DNA from: an uncultured bacterium
Lineage (GTDB): Bacteria; Bacteroidota; Bacteroidia; Bacteroidales; Muribaculaceae
DNA: 16,256 nucleotides
Assembly (NCBI GenBank): GCA_905214735.1
Contig: CAJMNI010000051.1
Span: 1-16,256 of the forward strand
Direction: 5' to 3'
The translations under genes and the position numbers were made by a program. Under the pieces are notes generated by a model. That model made no database searches, had not been told where the DNA came from, and was given only the letters and a program-made list of their open reading frames with translations. Every line of letters starts with the position of its first letter. Position 1 is the stretch's first letter. Below, piece after piece: positions 8,612-16,256 of the stretch.

Positions 8612-8672
8612 TCTCCGGAGGCTCCTCGGCCAATTCCGGGAGTCGCAACCGATGGATTGCGCCGGCCGGAGA
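8612..8672 (-). ncRNA. Candidate three-way-junction RNA in operon spacer
   Basis: On the minus strand the 129-base spacer after the OadG-like gene can fold into a closing stem TCTCCGG/CCGGAGA (8666-8672 with 8612-8618) that encloses two hairpins. These are CGCAA/TTGCG (8657-8661 with 8644-8648) and CTCCCGG/CCGAGGAG with one bulge (8636-8642 with 8622-8629). No reading frame of merit covers it. All pairings are seen; that they form, and that the element is functional, is inference. The palindromic CTCCGGAG near 8614 could compete with the closing stem. Confidence 0.4.
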
Positions 8673-8693
8673 CTTCCGTTTGAAGCGAGGGCT

Positions 8694-9296
8694 TTATTTC
8701 AGTTTCTTCATCGGCATCTGCGCATGCTCGGGGATCACGCGCATGTTGTAGATCTTCGAGTTCCATGGCGAGTAAGCCTTTCTCATCCTGCGTATCGTGA
8801 GGATAGTGTCCTCCATGTCGTGGCCCTGGCCGAGATGCTCGGCGAGCGCCATGCTTATGGCGGCAATTACCTCTCCCGAATCGAGTTCGTCATGGTGACC
8901 TTCAGCATTCTCGACTGTCACTCCGTGGGCTGCGCGTTTCTTACGCTTTTGCAGAGCGGCCGAAATCTTGCCGAAACCGAGGAAAAGAAGACTCAGCACC
9001 ACGAGCGCCGCAATCACAATCGTCATTGCTATGATCGTGATCGCCCCTCCAAAGCTGTCGTTCTCCTCCGCGTTTCTCGCCTTTTGGGCCTGGATGGCCT
9101 TGCGGGTCAGCTCGCTCTCCTGCACGGTGTTTTTCTCCGTGGAGTTAACCCACTCCCCTTCCACATTTTCCTGTTTGCCCTGACGGGAAACATCCTGATA
9201 GGTGGCTTCGGGCTCCACGGCTATAGCTGCCGACGCGGGAACTGCGCCAGACAAAGAGGCACACAGCAGAACGCTTAATATTGGTTTTTTCAGCAT
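8694..9296 (-). CDS. OadG-family membrane subunit of the decarboxylase
   Basis: A 200-residue protein with a likely signal peptide (MLKKPILSVLLCASLSGAVPASAA), a charged periplasmic stretch, one strong transmembrane span (about residues 85-109, ending LGFGKISAAL), and a cytoplasmic tail. The single span followed by a basic patch (QKRKKR) is the OadG/MmdD plan, in which this subunit anchors the carboxyltransferase to the beta subunit. The tail has a GHH pair and ends with AYSPWNSKIYNMR, a C-terminal motif I associate with Bacteroidetes members of this family. The added signal peptide and tail make it about twice the length of classical OadG. The ATG at 9296 is chosen because it begins the signal peptide; the frame is open to 9347, but that would mean translating through the hairpin at 9316-9348. 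Confidence 0.8.
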   Translation of the reverse strand: MLKKPILSVLLCASLSGAVPASAAIAVEPEATYQDVSRQGKQENVEGEWVNSTEKNTVQESELTRKAIQAQKARNAEENDSFGGAITIIAMTIVIAALVVLSLLFLGFGKISAALQKRKKRAAHGVTVENAEGHHDELDSGEVIAAISMALAEHLGQGHDMEDTILTIRRMRKAYSPWNSKIYNMRVIPEHAQMPMKKLK

Positions 9297-9315
9297 ATTC
9301 TGGTAATTGATAACA

Positions 9316-9348
9316 GATGCGGACATCCCGGTCGGGGATGCCCGCATC
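9316..9348 (-). promoter_or_regulatory. Strong hairpin between mmdA and the OadG-like gene
   Basis: A 14-pair stem with one A/C mismatch (9316-9329 with 9335-9348; core GATGCGG/CCGCATC plus CATCCC/GGGATG) and a 5-base loop, starting 7 bases after the mmdA stop. It lacks a T-run. Likely roles are protection of the mmdA mRNA 3' end or partial termination, which would lower expression of the downstream subunits relative to mmdA. Confidence 0.6.
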
Positions 9349-9354
9349 CGATTG

Positions 9355-10908
<1,554 letters not shown>

Positions 10909-10934
10909 ATTGGTTTAATATGTTATTAATGTGT

Positions 10935-10972
10935 GACGGCACCCCTTATCCTTACTGAAAAGGGAAACCGCC
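10935..10972 (-). promoter_or_regulatory. Hairpin between mce and mmdA
   Basis: CCCTT (10943-10947) pairs with AAGGG (10960-10964), and GACGG (10935-10939) with CCGCC (10968-10972) across a 3x3 internal loop, allowing one G-U pair. It lies in the 75-bp spacer just after the mce stop. No T-run follows. Confidence 0.4.
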
Positions 10973-10983
10973 AAAGTTATATC

Positions 10984-11403
10984 TTATTTGTCACCACATT
11001 CGCAGAGTTCCGTCAGTACGGCCTCTGTCGATTTCGGGTGCAGGAAGGCGATCTGAAGGCCGTCGGCCCCTTTGCGGGGAGCCTTGTCGATCAGGCGCAG
11101 ACCTTTCTCCTCTGCCTCTGCCAGTGCGTTGGCAACACCATCTTCAATGGCAAAAGCCATGTGGTGCATTCCGCCGCGGCCGCCGTTCTTCTCGATGAAT
11201 TTGGCTATCGTGCTGTCGGGACTCGTGGCCTCAAGAAGCTCGATCTTCGTGTCGCCTACCTTGAAGAAGGCTGTCGTCACTTTCTGATCCTCCACTACTT
11301 CCTGCTTGTAGCATTTGAGTCCGAGAACGTTTTCGTAATACTTGATAGCCTCCTCAAGATTGGGAACTGCTATACCGATGTGCTCAATGTGTGAAATTTT
11401 CAT
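10984..11403 (-). CDS. mce: Methylmalonyl-CoA epimerase
   Basis: A 139-residue vicinal-oxygen-chelate (glyoxalase) protein, the usual length for the epimerase. It interconverts (R)- and (S)-methylmalonyl-CoA, linking methylmalonyl-CoA mutase to the decarboxylase encoded next to it. The first repeat begins MKISHIEHIGIAVPNLEEAI with metal ligand His8. KIELLEA follows at 53-59. The second repeat has GRGGMHHMAFAIEDG (75-89), which holds the second His ligand (His80 or His81). Glu132 near the C-terminus (VLTELCE) matches the catalytic or ligand Glu of the family. It is the first gene of the operon and has a Bacteroidetes-type promoter upstream. Confidence 0.95.
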   Translation of the reverse strand: MKISHIEHIGIAVPNLEEAIKYYENVLGLKCYKQEVVEDQKVTTAFFKVGDTKIELLEATSPDSTIAKFIEKNGGRGGMHHMAFAIEDGVANALAEAEEKGLRLIDKAPRKGADGLQIAFLHPKSTEAVLTELCECGDK

Positions 11404-11469
11404 TTGTTTTAGTTTTTAGGTTATCGAGTTGTTTTTTATCCGTTATAAATGCTTTTCGCATGAACTGAG

Positions 11470-11499
11470 ACGGCCGTTTTTCGATACGCTCACGGCCGT
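11470..11499 (-). promoter_or_regulatory. Palindrome pair/hairpin in mce leader
   Basis: The self-complementary octamer ACGGCCGT occurs twice (11470-11477 and 11492-11499), 14 bases apart. The two copies can pair as an 8-bp stem in the transcript, extended by GAGA/TCTC with a bulge. They lie between the predicted transcription start (near 11508) and the mce ATG. It could be an operator pair, a leader hairpin, or both. Confidence 0.5.
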
Positions 11500-11515
11500 T
11501 TCTCATTTCAATCTG

Positions 11516-11545
11516 CAAATTTAACAAAAAAAGCGCAATTTCCAA
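11516..11545 (-). promoter_or_regulatory. Promoter of the mce-mmd operon
   Basis: On the minus strand TTG (11543-11545), 19 bp, then TAAATTTG (11516-11523), a full match to the Bacteroidetes -7 consensus. The leader to the mce ATG would be about 105 bases. The remaining bases up to 11648 hold nothing recognisable. Confidence 0.65.
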
Positions 11546-11648
11546 GCCTATTGTCTGTTTATTAATTAGCTTAATCAAGGAGCACGGAAAGCTTTATCGA
11601 CGCAACAAAACTAAAAATCAAATTTCAGTACCCGTTTTGGGGCAAAAG

Positions 11649-11680
11649 TTTGGCATATTCGTAAAATTTTGTTAATTTTG
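11649..11680 (+). promoter_or_regulatory. Promoter of lpxD
   Basis: TTTG (11649-11652), exactly 20 bp, then TAATTTTG (11673-11680): full consensus at ideal spacing. The start site would be near 11687, leaving a very short leader of about 14 bases before the ATG. Confidence 0.75.
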
Positions 11681-11700
11681 CGGTTAAATAATCTTACGCA

Positions 11701-12705
11701 ATGAAAATAACTCCGAAACTCCTTGCCTCCATAGTCGGTGGAAGCGTGGAAGGAGATGAAAATACCGAAATCCTCGGCTTTGCCAAGATCGAAGAGGCAA
11801 AGCCCGGAGAAATCTCTTTTATCGCAAATCCCAAATACGAGCATTTCATCGACACGACCCCGGCTACAGTGCTGCTGGTCAGCAATGACTTCGCCCATGA
11901 AATTCCTGAAGGAAAGACGCTTATCCGCGTAGCCGACCCTTATATGGCACTCGCCACCCTTCTCAACGCTTTTGAAAGTCAGAAGCCGCGTCAGAAAGGG
12001 ATTGAGCAGCCCTGTTTCATCGCCGAAGGAGTGGCTGTTCCCGACGACTGCTACATCGGCGCCTTCTCCTATATCGGTGCCGGTGCGAAAATCGGCGCCG
12101 GTGCGATGATATATCCGCAGGCATACGTAGGCCAAGGCGTAGAAATCGGTGATAACACCGTGATTCGTCAGGGCGCAAAAATCTACGAAGGATGCCAGAT
12201 CGGCAAAAACTGCATCATTCACGCCGGAGCCGTGATCGGAGCCGACGGTTTCGGATTCGCCCCAACCCCCGACGGCAGCTACGAGAAAATCCCGCAGATC
12301 GGCATAGTAGTGATCGAAGACAATGTCGAGATCGGAGCCAACACCACAGTAGACCGCGCCACCTTCGGCTGCACCCGCGTCGGGAAAGGCACCAAGCTCG
12401 ACAATCTCATCCAGATAGCCCACAACGTGGAGCTCGGACAGAACAACGTCTTCGCCGCCCAGACCGGAGTGGCCGGATCGACAAAGATCGGCTCTGGCAA
12501 CCGCGTCGGAGGCCAGGTTGGCTTCGCAGGCCACATCCGAGTCGGTGACCATAACGAATTCGGCGCCCAGTCGGGCATCAACAGCCGCGTCGGCGACCAC
12601 AAGCGCCTGATCGGCTATCCCGCCGTGCCTCTGATGACTTTCGCCAAGACTCAGGTATATCTCAAACGCCTCGGCGAACTCTTCGATAAAGAGAAAAAAG
12701 ACTGA
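11701..12705 (+). CDS. lpxD: UDP-3-O-(3-hydroxyacyl)glucosamine N-acyltransferase LpxD
   Basis: Third enzyme of lipid A synthesis, cytoplasmic. It adds a 3-hydroxyacyl chain from acyl carrier protein to the 2-amino group of UDP-3-O-acyl-glucosamine. At 334 residues it has normal length. An N-terminal uridine-binding domain (about 1-100, with GEISFIANPKYEHFI) precedes a left-handed beta helix made of hexapeptide repeats (CYIGAFSYIGAGAKIG and on, about 105-310). The conserved GADGFGFAP lies at 180-188, and the catalytic His241 in LIQIAHNVELG matches His239 of E. coli LpxD. A C-terminal helix (KTQVYLKRLGELFDK) closes the trimer. It heads the lipid A cluster but is separated from lpxC by a terminator-like hairpin. 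Confidence 0.97.
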   Translation: MKITPKLLASIVGGSVEGDENTEILGFAKIEEAKPGEISFIANPKYEHFIDTTPATVLLVSNDFAHEIPEGKTLIRVADPYMALATLLNAFESQKPRQKGIEQPCFIAEGVAVPDDCYIGAFSYIGAGAKIGAGAMIYPQAYVGQGVEIGDNTVIRQGAKIYEGCQIGKNCIIHAGAVIGADGFGFAPTPDGSYEKIPQIGIVVIEDNVEIGANTTVDRATFGCTRVGKGTKLDNLIQIAHNVELGQNNVFAAQTGVAGSTKIGSGNRVGGQVGFAGHIRVGDHNEFGAQSGINSRVGDHKRLIGYPAVPLMTFAKTQVYLKRLGELFDKEKKD

Positions 12706-12713
12706 CCCGTCGG

Positions 12714-12736
12714 GGAAAGACGCGGTCGGTCTTTCC
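12714..12736 (+). terminator. Terminator or attenuator between lpxD and lpxC-fabZ
   Basis: Perfect 8-bp stem GGAAAGAC (12714-12721) and GTCTTTCC (12729-12736), a 7-base loop, then a run of six T. It lies 9 bp past the lpxD stop. No TAnnTTTG promoter is seen between it and the next gene, so read-through probably feeds lpxC. Confidence 0.8.
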
Positions 12737-12791
12737 TTTTTTCTTATGCAAATCCCTCCTTATTCATCCGAACAAACAGATCAACTATAAT

Positions 12792-14174
12792 ATGAATCAA
12801 CTCACACTCAAGGATTCCTTCACCGTCCACGGCAAGGGCCTTCACTCCGGTCTGGAAATCACAGCAGTGTTCCAGCCCGCCGAGGAAAACACCGGATACA
12901 AGTTCCGTCGTGTCGACCTCCCGGAAAAACCTGTGATCGACGCAATCGCCGACAATGTCGTCGACACCACCCGCGGCACAGTGATCGGCCGCAACGGAGT
13001 GGTGGTCTCAACCATCGAGCATGCCATGGCCGCTCTCTATGCTGCCGGAATCGACAACTGTCTCATCGATGTCGACGGCCCTGAGCTCCCGATTCTCGAC
13101 GGCAGCGCCATCGTATATGTCGAAAACATCGAGAAAGTCGGTCTGCAGGAGCAGAAAGCCGACAAGGAATATTATATAATCAAAGAAAAAACTCAGATTA
13201 AAGACGATGCCACGGGCTCCACGATGACCATCTATCCCGACGACGGATTCAGCGTGGAATGCATGGTGGAATACAATTCCTCCGTGCTTCCCAACCAGTT
13301 TGCGGTGCTCGACGACCTCGCCGAGTTCAAGCAGGAAGTGGCGCAGGCCCGCACTTTCGTCTTTGTCCGCGAAATCGAACAGCTCCTCCAGCTGAACCTC
13401 ATCAAGGGTGGCGACCTCGACAACGCCATCGTGATCTACGACCAGCCCATCTCGCAGGAAAGGATCGATCACATCTGCGACGTTGTCAACGTGCCCCACA
13501 TGGAGCTCAACAAGCTCGGATACATCAATCCGAAACCCCTCGTCTGGGACAATGAGCCCGCCCGCCACAAGGTGATGGACGTGATCGGCGACCTTGCCCT
13601 TATCGGCCGCCCGATCAAAGGCCGCGTAGTGGCAATCCGCCCCGGACACACCATCAACAACAAGTTCACCCGCATGGTGCGCCACGAGGTGAAACACACC
13701 GAGGTCCAGGCTCCCGTCTACAATCCCAACATTGCTCCCCTGATCGACATCAACGGAATAAAGAAGCTTCTCCCCCACCGCTATCCCTTCCTGCTCATCG
13801 ACAAAGTGATCGAAATCGACAAGAAGCATGTGATCGCAGTGAAAAACGTCACGGTCAACGAGCCCTTCTTCCAGGGACACTTCCCCGAAGAGCCCGTGAT
13901 GCCCGGCGTGCTTCAGGTCGAGGCTATGGCACAGGCTGCGGGAGTGCTCGTGCTCAACTTCCTCGACGAACCCGAAAAATACTCCACTTATTTCCTCAAA
14001 ATCGACAACGTCAAATTCCGCCAGAAAGTAGTGCCCGGCAACACTCTTCTGCTCAACGTCTCGCTGATGACTGAGATACGCCGCGGATGCGCAATCGTAA
14101 AAGGATACGCATTCGTTGGTGAGAAAATCGTTTGCGAAGCGGAATTTATGGCACAAATCATCAAAAACAAATAA
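12792..14174 (+). CDS. lpxC/fabZ: Bifunctional LpxC deacetylase / FabZ dehydratase fusion
   Basis: A 460-residue fusion of two enzymes. Residues 1-~305 are LpxC, the zinc UDP-3-O-acyl-N-acetylglucosamine deacetylase that commits flux to lipid A. Its zinc ligands are His77 (STIEHAMAAL), His259 and Asp263 (ARHKVMDVIGD), with catalytic Glu76 and His286 (RPGHTINN). Residues ~315-460 are FabZ, the (3R)-hydroxyacyl-ACP dehydratase of fatty acid elongation. They show LPHRYPFLLIDKV (327-339), catalytic His363 in FFQGHFPEEPVMPG, and Glu377 in LQVEAMAQAAG. The two activities compete for or supply the same 3-hydroxyacyl-ACP pool, so the fusion ties lipid A and phospholipid synthesis together. This arrangement is known across Bacteroidetes. 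lpxA follows 3 bp downstream, so the two are co-transcribed. Confidence 0.97.
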   Translation: MNQLTLKDSFTVHGKGLHSGLEITAVFQPAEENTGYKFRRVDLPEKPVIDAIADNVVDTTRGTVIGRNGVVVSTIEHAMAALYAAGIDNCLIDVDGPELPILDGSAIVYVENIEKVGLQEQKADKEYYIIKEKTQIKDDATGSTMTIYPDDGFSVECMVEYNSSVLPNQFAVLDDLAEFKQEVAQARTFVFVREIEQLLQLNLIKGGDLDNAIVIYDQPISQERIDHICDVVNVPHMELNKLGYINPKPLVWDNEPARHKVMDVIGDLALIGRPIKGRVVAIRPGHTINNKFTRMVRHEVKHTEVQAPVYNPNIAPLIDINGIKKLLPHRYPFLLIDKVIEIDKKHVIAVKNVTVNEPFFQGHFPEEPVMPGVLQVEAMAQAAGVLVLNFLDEPEKYSTYFLKIDNVKFRQKVVPGNTLLLNVSLMTEIRRGCAIVKGYAFVGEKIVCEAEFMAQIIKNK

Positions 14175-14177
14175 GAC

Positions 14178-14954
14178 ATGATGGGCAAATATATAAGTGT
14201 TAATCCCGGAGCCCGAATCGGCAACAACGTTCAGATCGGAGACTTCACCACAATCCACGACGATGTGGAGATCGGCGACAACACCGTGATCCATGGAAAT
14301 GTCACAATCTTCCCCGGCGCCCGAATCGGCAGCGGTGTTACCATTTTCCCCGGCGCAGTGGTATCGGCAATCCCCCAGGACCTCAAATTCAAAGGCGAGG
14401 AAACATTTGCATACGTAGGCGACGGCACAACGCTCCGCGAATGCGTCACCGTCCATCGCGGCACAGCCTCAAAAGGGAAAACCGTGGTCGGCAAAAACTG
14501 CCTCATCATGGCTTACTGCCACGTGGCCCACGACTGCTGCCTCGGTGATCGAGTGATAATGTCGAACGCCGTGCAGCTTGCCGGCGAAGTCCGCGTTGAC
14601 GACGCTGCAGTGATCGGCGGAGGAAGCCTCATCCACCAGTTCTGCCACCTCGGCCGAAACATCATGCTTCAGGGCGGCGCCCTCGTCAACAAGGATATTC
14701 CTCCCTTCGTAAAGGCTGCCCGCGAACCTATCTCTTACGTAGGTCTCAACACAGTCGGTCTTCACCGCAACCACTTCACAGAAGAGGAAATCAAGCAGAT
14801 CAGCGATGTCTATCGTCTGCTTTACCTCTCCGAGCTCAACGTCACCAACGCCCTCAAGCTAATCAAAGAGACCCTTCCGGAATCTGACCTCCGCAACGAA
14901 GTGATTAATTTCGTGGCCAACTCCGAAAGAGGAATCATCAGAAGCGCGATCTGA
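14178..14954 (+). CDS. lpxA: UDP-N-acetylglucosamine O-acyltransferase LpxA
   Basis: First enzyme of lipid A synthesis. It transfers a 3-hydroxyacyl chain from ACP to the 3-OH of UDP-GlcNAc. At 258 residues it has the normal length. Hexapeptide repeats form the left-handed beta helix (GARIGNNVQIGDFTTI onward, residues 10-185). IPQDLKFKGEET (65-76) is the conserved substrate loop. The catalytic His118 lies in CHVAHDC, corresponding to His125 of E. coli. A C-terminal helical bundle starts at GLNTVGLHRNHF (about 195). Two adjacent ATGs (14178 and 14181) are possible starts; the first is given. It ends the lipid A operon before a very strong terminator. Confidence 0.97.
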   Translation: MMGKYISVNPGARIGNNVQIGDFTTIHDDVEIGDNTVIHGNVTIFPGARIGSGVTIFPGAVVSAIPQDLKFKGEETFAYVGDGTTLRECVTVHRGTASKGKTVVGKNCLIMAYCHVAHDCCLGDRVIMSNAVQLAGEVRVDDAAVIGGGSLIHQFCHLGRNIMLQGGALVNKDIPPFVKAAREPISYVGLNTVGLHRNHFTEEEIKQISDVYRLLYLSELNVTNALKLIKETLPESDLRNEVINFVANSERGIIRSAI

Positions 14955-14986
14955 CGAAGCATATCGCTTCCCGACATTAAAGCAAC

Positions 14987-15038
14987 ATAATAAAGACCGG
15001 GGCTGATCTCAATTGAAATCAGCCCCGGTCTTTATTAT
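14987..15038. terminator. Strong bidirectional terminator after lpxA
   Basis: A perfect 21-bp inverted repeat (14987-15007 with 15018-15038) with a 10-base loop. Its core is GACCGGGGCTGAT/ATCAGCCCCGGTC, flanked by AT-rich ends that give T-runs on both strands. It serves lpxA on the plus strand, and possibly the Crp/Fnr-type gene that ends at 15113 on the minus strand. Confidence 0.92.
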
Positions 15039-15112
15039 ATACCTCTGATCGCAGTTAAACTGCTGTCAGGGTGTTAACATCTATTTCTTGATTGCTGCTC
15101 GATAATTTGAAA

Positions 15113-15814
15113 TTACCCGAATTTTGAAATCTTGCGGAGCTGCGGCTCGTTGATGATCTTTATGCGACGCCCGTCGACAAGGATAAGCTTCTCGGAAACA
15201 AAAGCTGTCAGTGTGCGAATGGCATTCGACGTGGTCATATTGGAAAGATTCGCAAGATCTTCGCGGCTCATATAGATATTGAGAGTTGCGTCGTCGTCCT
15301 CATAGCCATAATTGTCAGCAAGAAGCAGAAGAGACTCTGCCAGACGGCCGCGGATATGCTTCTGCGTAAGATTGATGATCTTCGTGTCGGCGCCGCCTAA
15401 ATTGCGAGAAAGCTCATGGATAAAAAACATCGCCAGGTTATTGTTGTTCCTGATGATATCTTCCACAATCTTCATCGGGATAATGCCAAGCACAGAAGGC
15501 TCGAAAGCAGCCGAAGATGAAACATACGGCTCGCGCGCAAAATAAGCCCTGTAGCCGAAATACTGCACGGGCCGGTAAAGTCTAAGAATCTGGACCCTGT
15601 CGCCGATGCCGCTCTTGAAAAGCTTCACCTTTCCCTCGAGAAGGCAATAGAGATTCTCGGGAATTTCAGACTCAGCGTAAATGATCTGATTCTTCTTGTA
15701 ATGCTCATACTTGAAATTCTCGGTGACAATGCGTTTTTCCTCGGGGGTCAAGGCGTTCCAAAGCTCCGACAGGTCATCACCGATAATCCTTTCTAACGTA
15801 CTTTTGGTAATCAT
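15113..15814 (-). CDS. Crp/Fnr-family transcriptional regulator
   Basis: A 233-residue regulator. Residues ~20-115 form the cyclic-nucleotide-binding-type beta barrel (NLYCLLEGKVKLFKSG, GDRVQILRLYRPVQYFGYRAYF). The dimerisation helix is at ~118-165 (HELSRNLGGADTKIINLTQKHIRGRLAESLLLLA), and the winged helix-turn-helix at ~180-225 (YMSREDLANLSNMTTSNAIRTL, then LILVDGRRIKIIN). Only one cysteine (Cys57) is present, so it is not an iron-sulphur Fnr, and no haem-type motif is evident. The ligand is unknown. The ATG at 15814 is chosen because MITKSTLERI begins a normal N-terminus; the open frame to 15916 would have to run through the leader. It is a single gene with its own promoter. Confidence 0.9.
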   Translation of the reverse strand: MITKSTLERIIGDDLSELWNALTPEEKRIVTENFKYEHYKKNQIIYAESEIPENLYCLLEGKVKLFKSGIGDRVQILRLYRPVQYFGYRAYFAREPYVSSSAAFEPSVLGIIPMKIVEDIIRNNNNLAMFFIHELSRNLGGADTKIINLTQKHIRGRLAESLLLLADNYGYEDDDATLNIYMSREDLANLSNMTTSNAIRTLTAFVSEKLILVDGRRIKIINEPQLRKISKFG

Positions 15815-15844
15815 ATCCAGATAAAATTTCCCGGCACGCGGGCA

Positions 15845-15870
15845 CAAATGATGCCAAATGCAATCAAATG
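15845..15870. repeat. Three CAAATG hexamers at 10-bp phase
   Basis: CAAATG begins at 15845, 15855 and 15865, exactly one helical turn apart, in the leader between the promoter and the ATG of the Crp/Fnr gene. It may be a binding site for a regulator, perhaps autoregulatory. Confidence 0.6.
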
Positions 15871-15913
15871 GAAATAAAAAAGAACCGCATAACAGACTGC
15901 ATGTTCTAAAACA

Positions 15914-15945
15914 CAAATTTAAAACATTTTTTTTGCTTTACCAAA
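15914..15945 (-). promoter_or_regulatory. Promoter of the Crp/Fnr-family gene
   Basis: On the minus strand TTTG (15942-15945), 20 bp, then TAAATTTG (15914-15921): a full Bacteroidetes consensus. The leader is about 93 bases. Confidence 0.75.
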
Positions 15946-15974
15946 GAAAACCCCAAATAAAAGCAAAAAAGCCG

Positions 15975-15998
15975 CCGCCCAAAAGACCGCCCAAAAGA
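15975..15998. repeat. Two tandem copies of a 12-bp repeat
   Basis: CCGCCCAAAAGA occurs twice without a gap (15975-15986 and 15987-15998), followed by CC and a degenerate third start (CCAAGCC). It lies upstream of the Crp/Fnr promoter in gene-free DNA. Confidence 0.8.
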
Positions 15999-16012
15999 CC
16001 AAGCCAACCGAA

Positions 16013-16195
16013 TGCACCCTAAAGGGCCGCACCAGCCCCAAAATTAAGGAGAGACCGCCTATTGGCCGCCTCTCCTTAATTTTCGCCAGAATCTTCCATC
16101 CCCAATTTTCGCCCCCCGTTAAGGCAGATCTTCCGCCCGCAGAAAAGAGCAGTGGTCTTCACAATTTTGGAGCTGGTGCGTCTCTTTAGGGCGCA
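16013..16195. repeat. 183-bp element with 33-bp imperfect inverted repeats
   Basis: The 33 bases at 16013-16045 match the reverse complement of 16163-16195 at 29 positions. Shared blocks are CCCTAAAG, CGCACCAGC and CCAAAATT. The interior encodes nothing. A separate 14-bp hairpin, AAAATTAAGGAGAG (16040-16053) with CTCTCCTTAATTTT (16070-16083), overlaps the left arm. The layout resembles a small non-autonomous (MITE-like) element or a dispersed intergenic repeat. No target-site duplication could be fixed. Confidence 0.55.
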
Positions 16196-16227
16196 ATTGT
16201 CTGCCGGTGCGTCTCTTCAGGGCGCAA
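16175..16227. repeat. 22-bp direct repeat pair
   Basis: Two copies of a 22-base sequence, at 16175-16196 and 16206-16227, differ at one base (GGTGCGTCTCTT, then T or C, then AGGGCGCAA). The first copy is most of the right arm of the inverted-repeat element, so the second is a further, partial arm in the same orientation. Confidence 0.8.
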
Positions 16228-16232
16228 AAAAA

Positions 16233-16256
16233 AGGCTCAGCTTTTCAACTGAGCCT
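16233..16256 (-). terminator. Terminator of a gene beyond the right edge
   Basis: AGGCTCAG (16233-16240) and CTGAGCCT (16249-16256) form an 8-bp stem with an 8-base loop. Read on the minus strand it is followed by a run of T, so it ends a minus-strand gene lying to the right of the window. Confidence 0.75.

Noticed and set aside
8566..8766. A 66-codon open frame on the minus strand in the operon spacer
   Set aside because: It overlaps the end of the OadG-like gene in another frame, and its peptide has no recognisable features. The spacer is better explained by RNA structure.
9297..9347. Upstream start of the OadG-like gene
   Set aside because: It would add 17 residues ahead of a good signal peptide and run through a strong hairpin.
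11611..12600. A 329-codon open frame on the minus strand opposite lpxD
   Set aside because: It is antisense to the hexapeptide repeats of lpxD, and its low-complexity peptide reflects that repeat.
13008..14456. A 482-codon open frame on the minus strand opposite lpxC-fabZ and lpxA
   Set aside because: It spans two convincing genes on the other strand, and its Asp/Val/His-rich peptide resembles no protein family.

Overview
The window looks like chromosomal DNA from a Bacteroidales bacterium, most likely of the Muribaculaceae/Bacteroidaceae type. Three lines of evidence support this. Several genes have Bacteroidetes-style promoters (TTTG or TTG, about 20 bp, then TAnnTTTG) and lack Shine-Dalgarno sites. 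There is a Bacteroides-type serine palmitoyltransferase. LpxC is fused to FabZ, as is usual in this phylum. The family assignment is an inference.

Left end (1-1450): a small gene graveyard. It holds a WYL-type regulator broken by an in-frame stop and missing its WYL core, an intact 42-residue zinc-ribbon protein, a triple 15-bp repeat, and the 5' ends of an AAA-type ATPase and a DUF262 protein that meet tail to tail at one breakpoint (about 1277/1278). 

Centre-left (1590-6520): dnaK on the minus strand, with a long hairpin-bearing leader, diverges from the serine palmitoyltransferase gene on the plus strand. Next come a pRiA4b ORF-3-like gene and a small conserved hypothetical gene, which converge on a strong bidirectional terminator.

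Centre (6817-11545): a minus-strand operon, mce - mmdA - oadG-like - biotin carrier - mmdB. It encodes methylmalonyl-CoA epimerase and a sodium-pumping methylmalonyl-CoA decarboxylase. Together these carry out the last steps of succinate-to-propionate fermentation: (R)-methylmalonyl-CoA is epimerised to (S), decarboxylated on biotin to propionyl-CoA, and the energy is used to export Na+. All four spacers between these genes contain a hairpin, and one can fold into a three-way junction.

Right (11649-15038): lipid A genes lpxD, lpxC-fabZ and lpxA on the plus strand. A hairpin terminator lies between lpxD and lpxC, and a very strong terminator follows lpxA.

Right end (15113-16256): a Crp/Fnr-family regulator on the minus strand. 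Its leader carries three CAAATG hexamers at exact 10-bp spacing. Upstream is a gene-free block with a 33-bp imperfect inverted repeat, further direct repeats, and the terminator of a gene beyond the window.

No complete novel system is visible. The most interesting material is non-coding: the operon spacer RNAs, the phased hexamers and the inverted-repeat element. The double-truncated ATPase/DUF262 junction is also notable.
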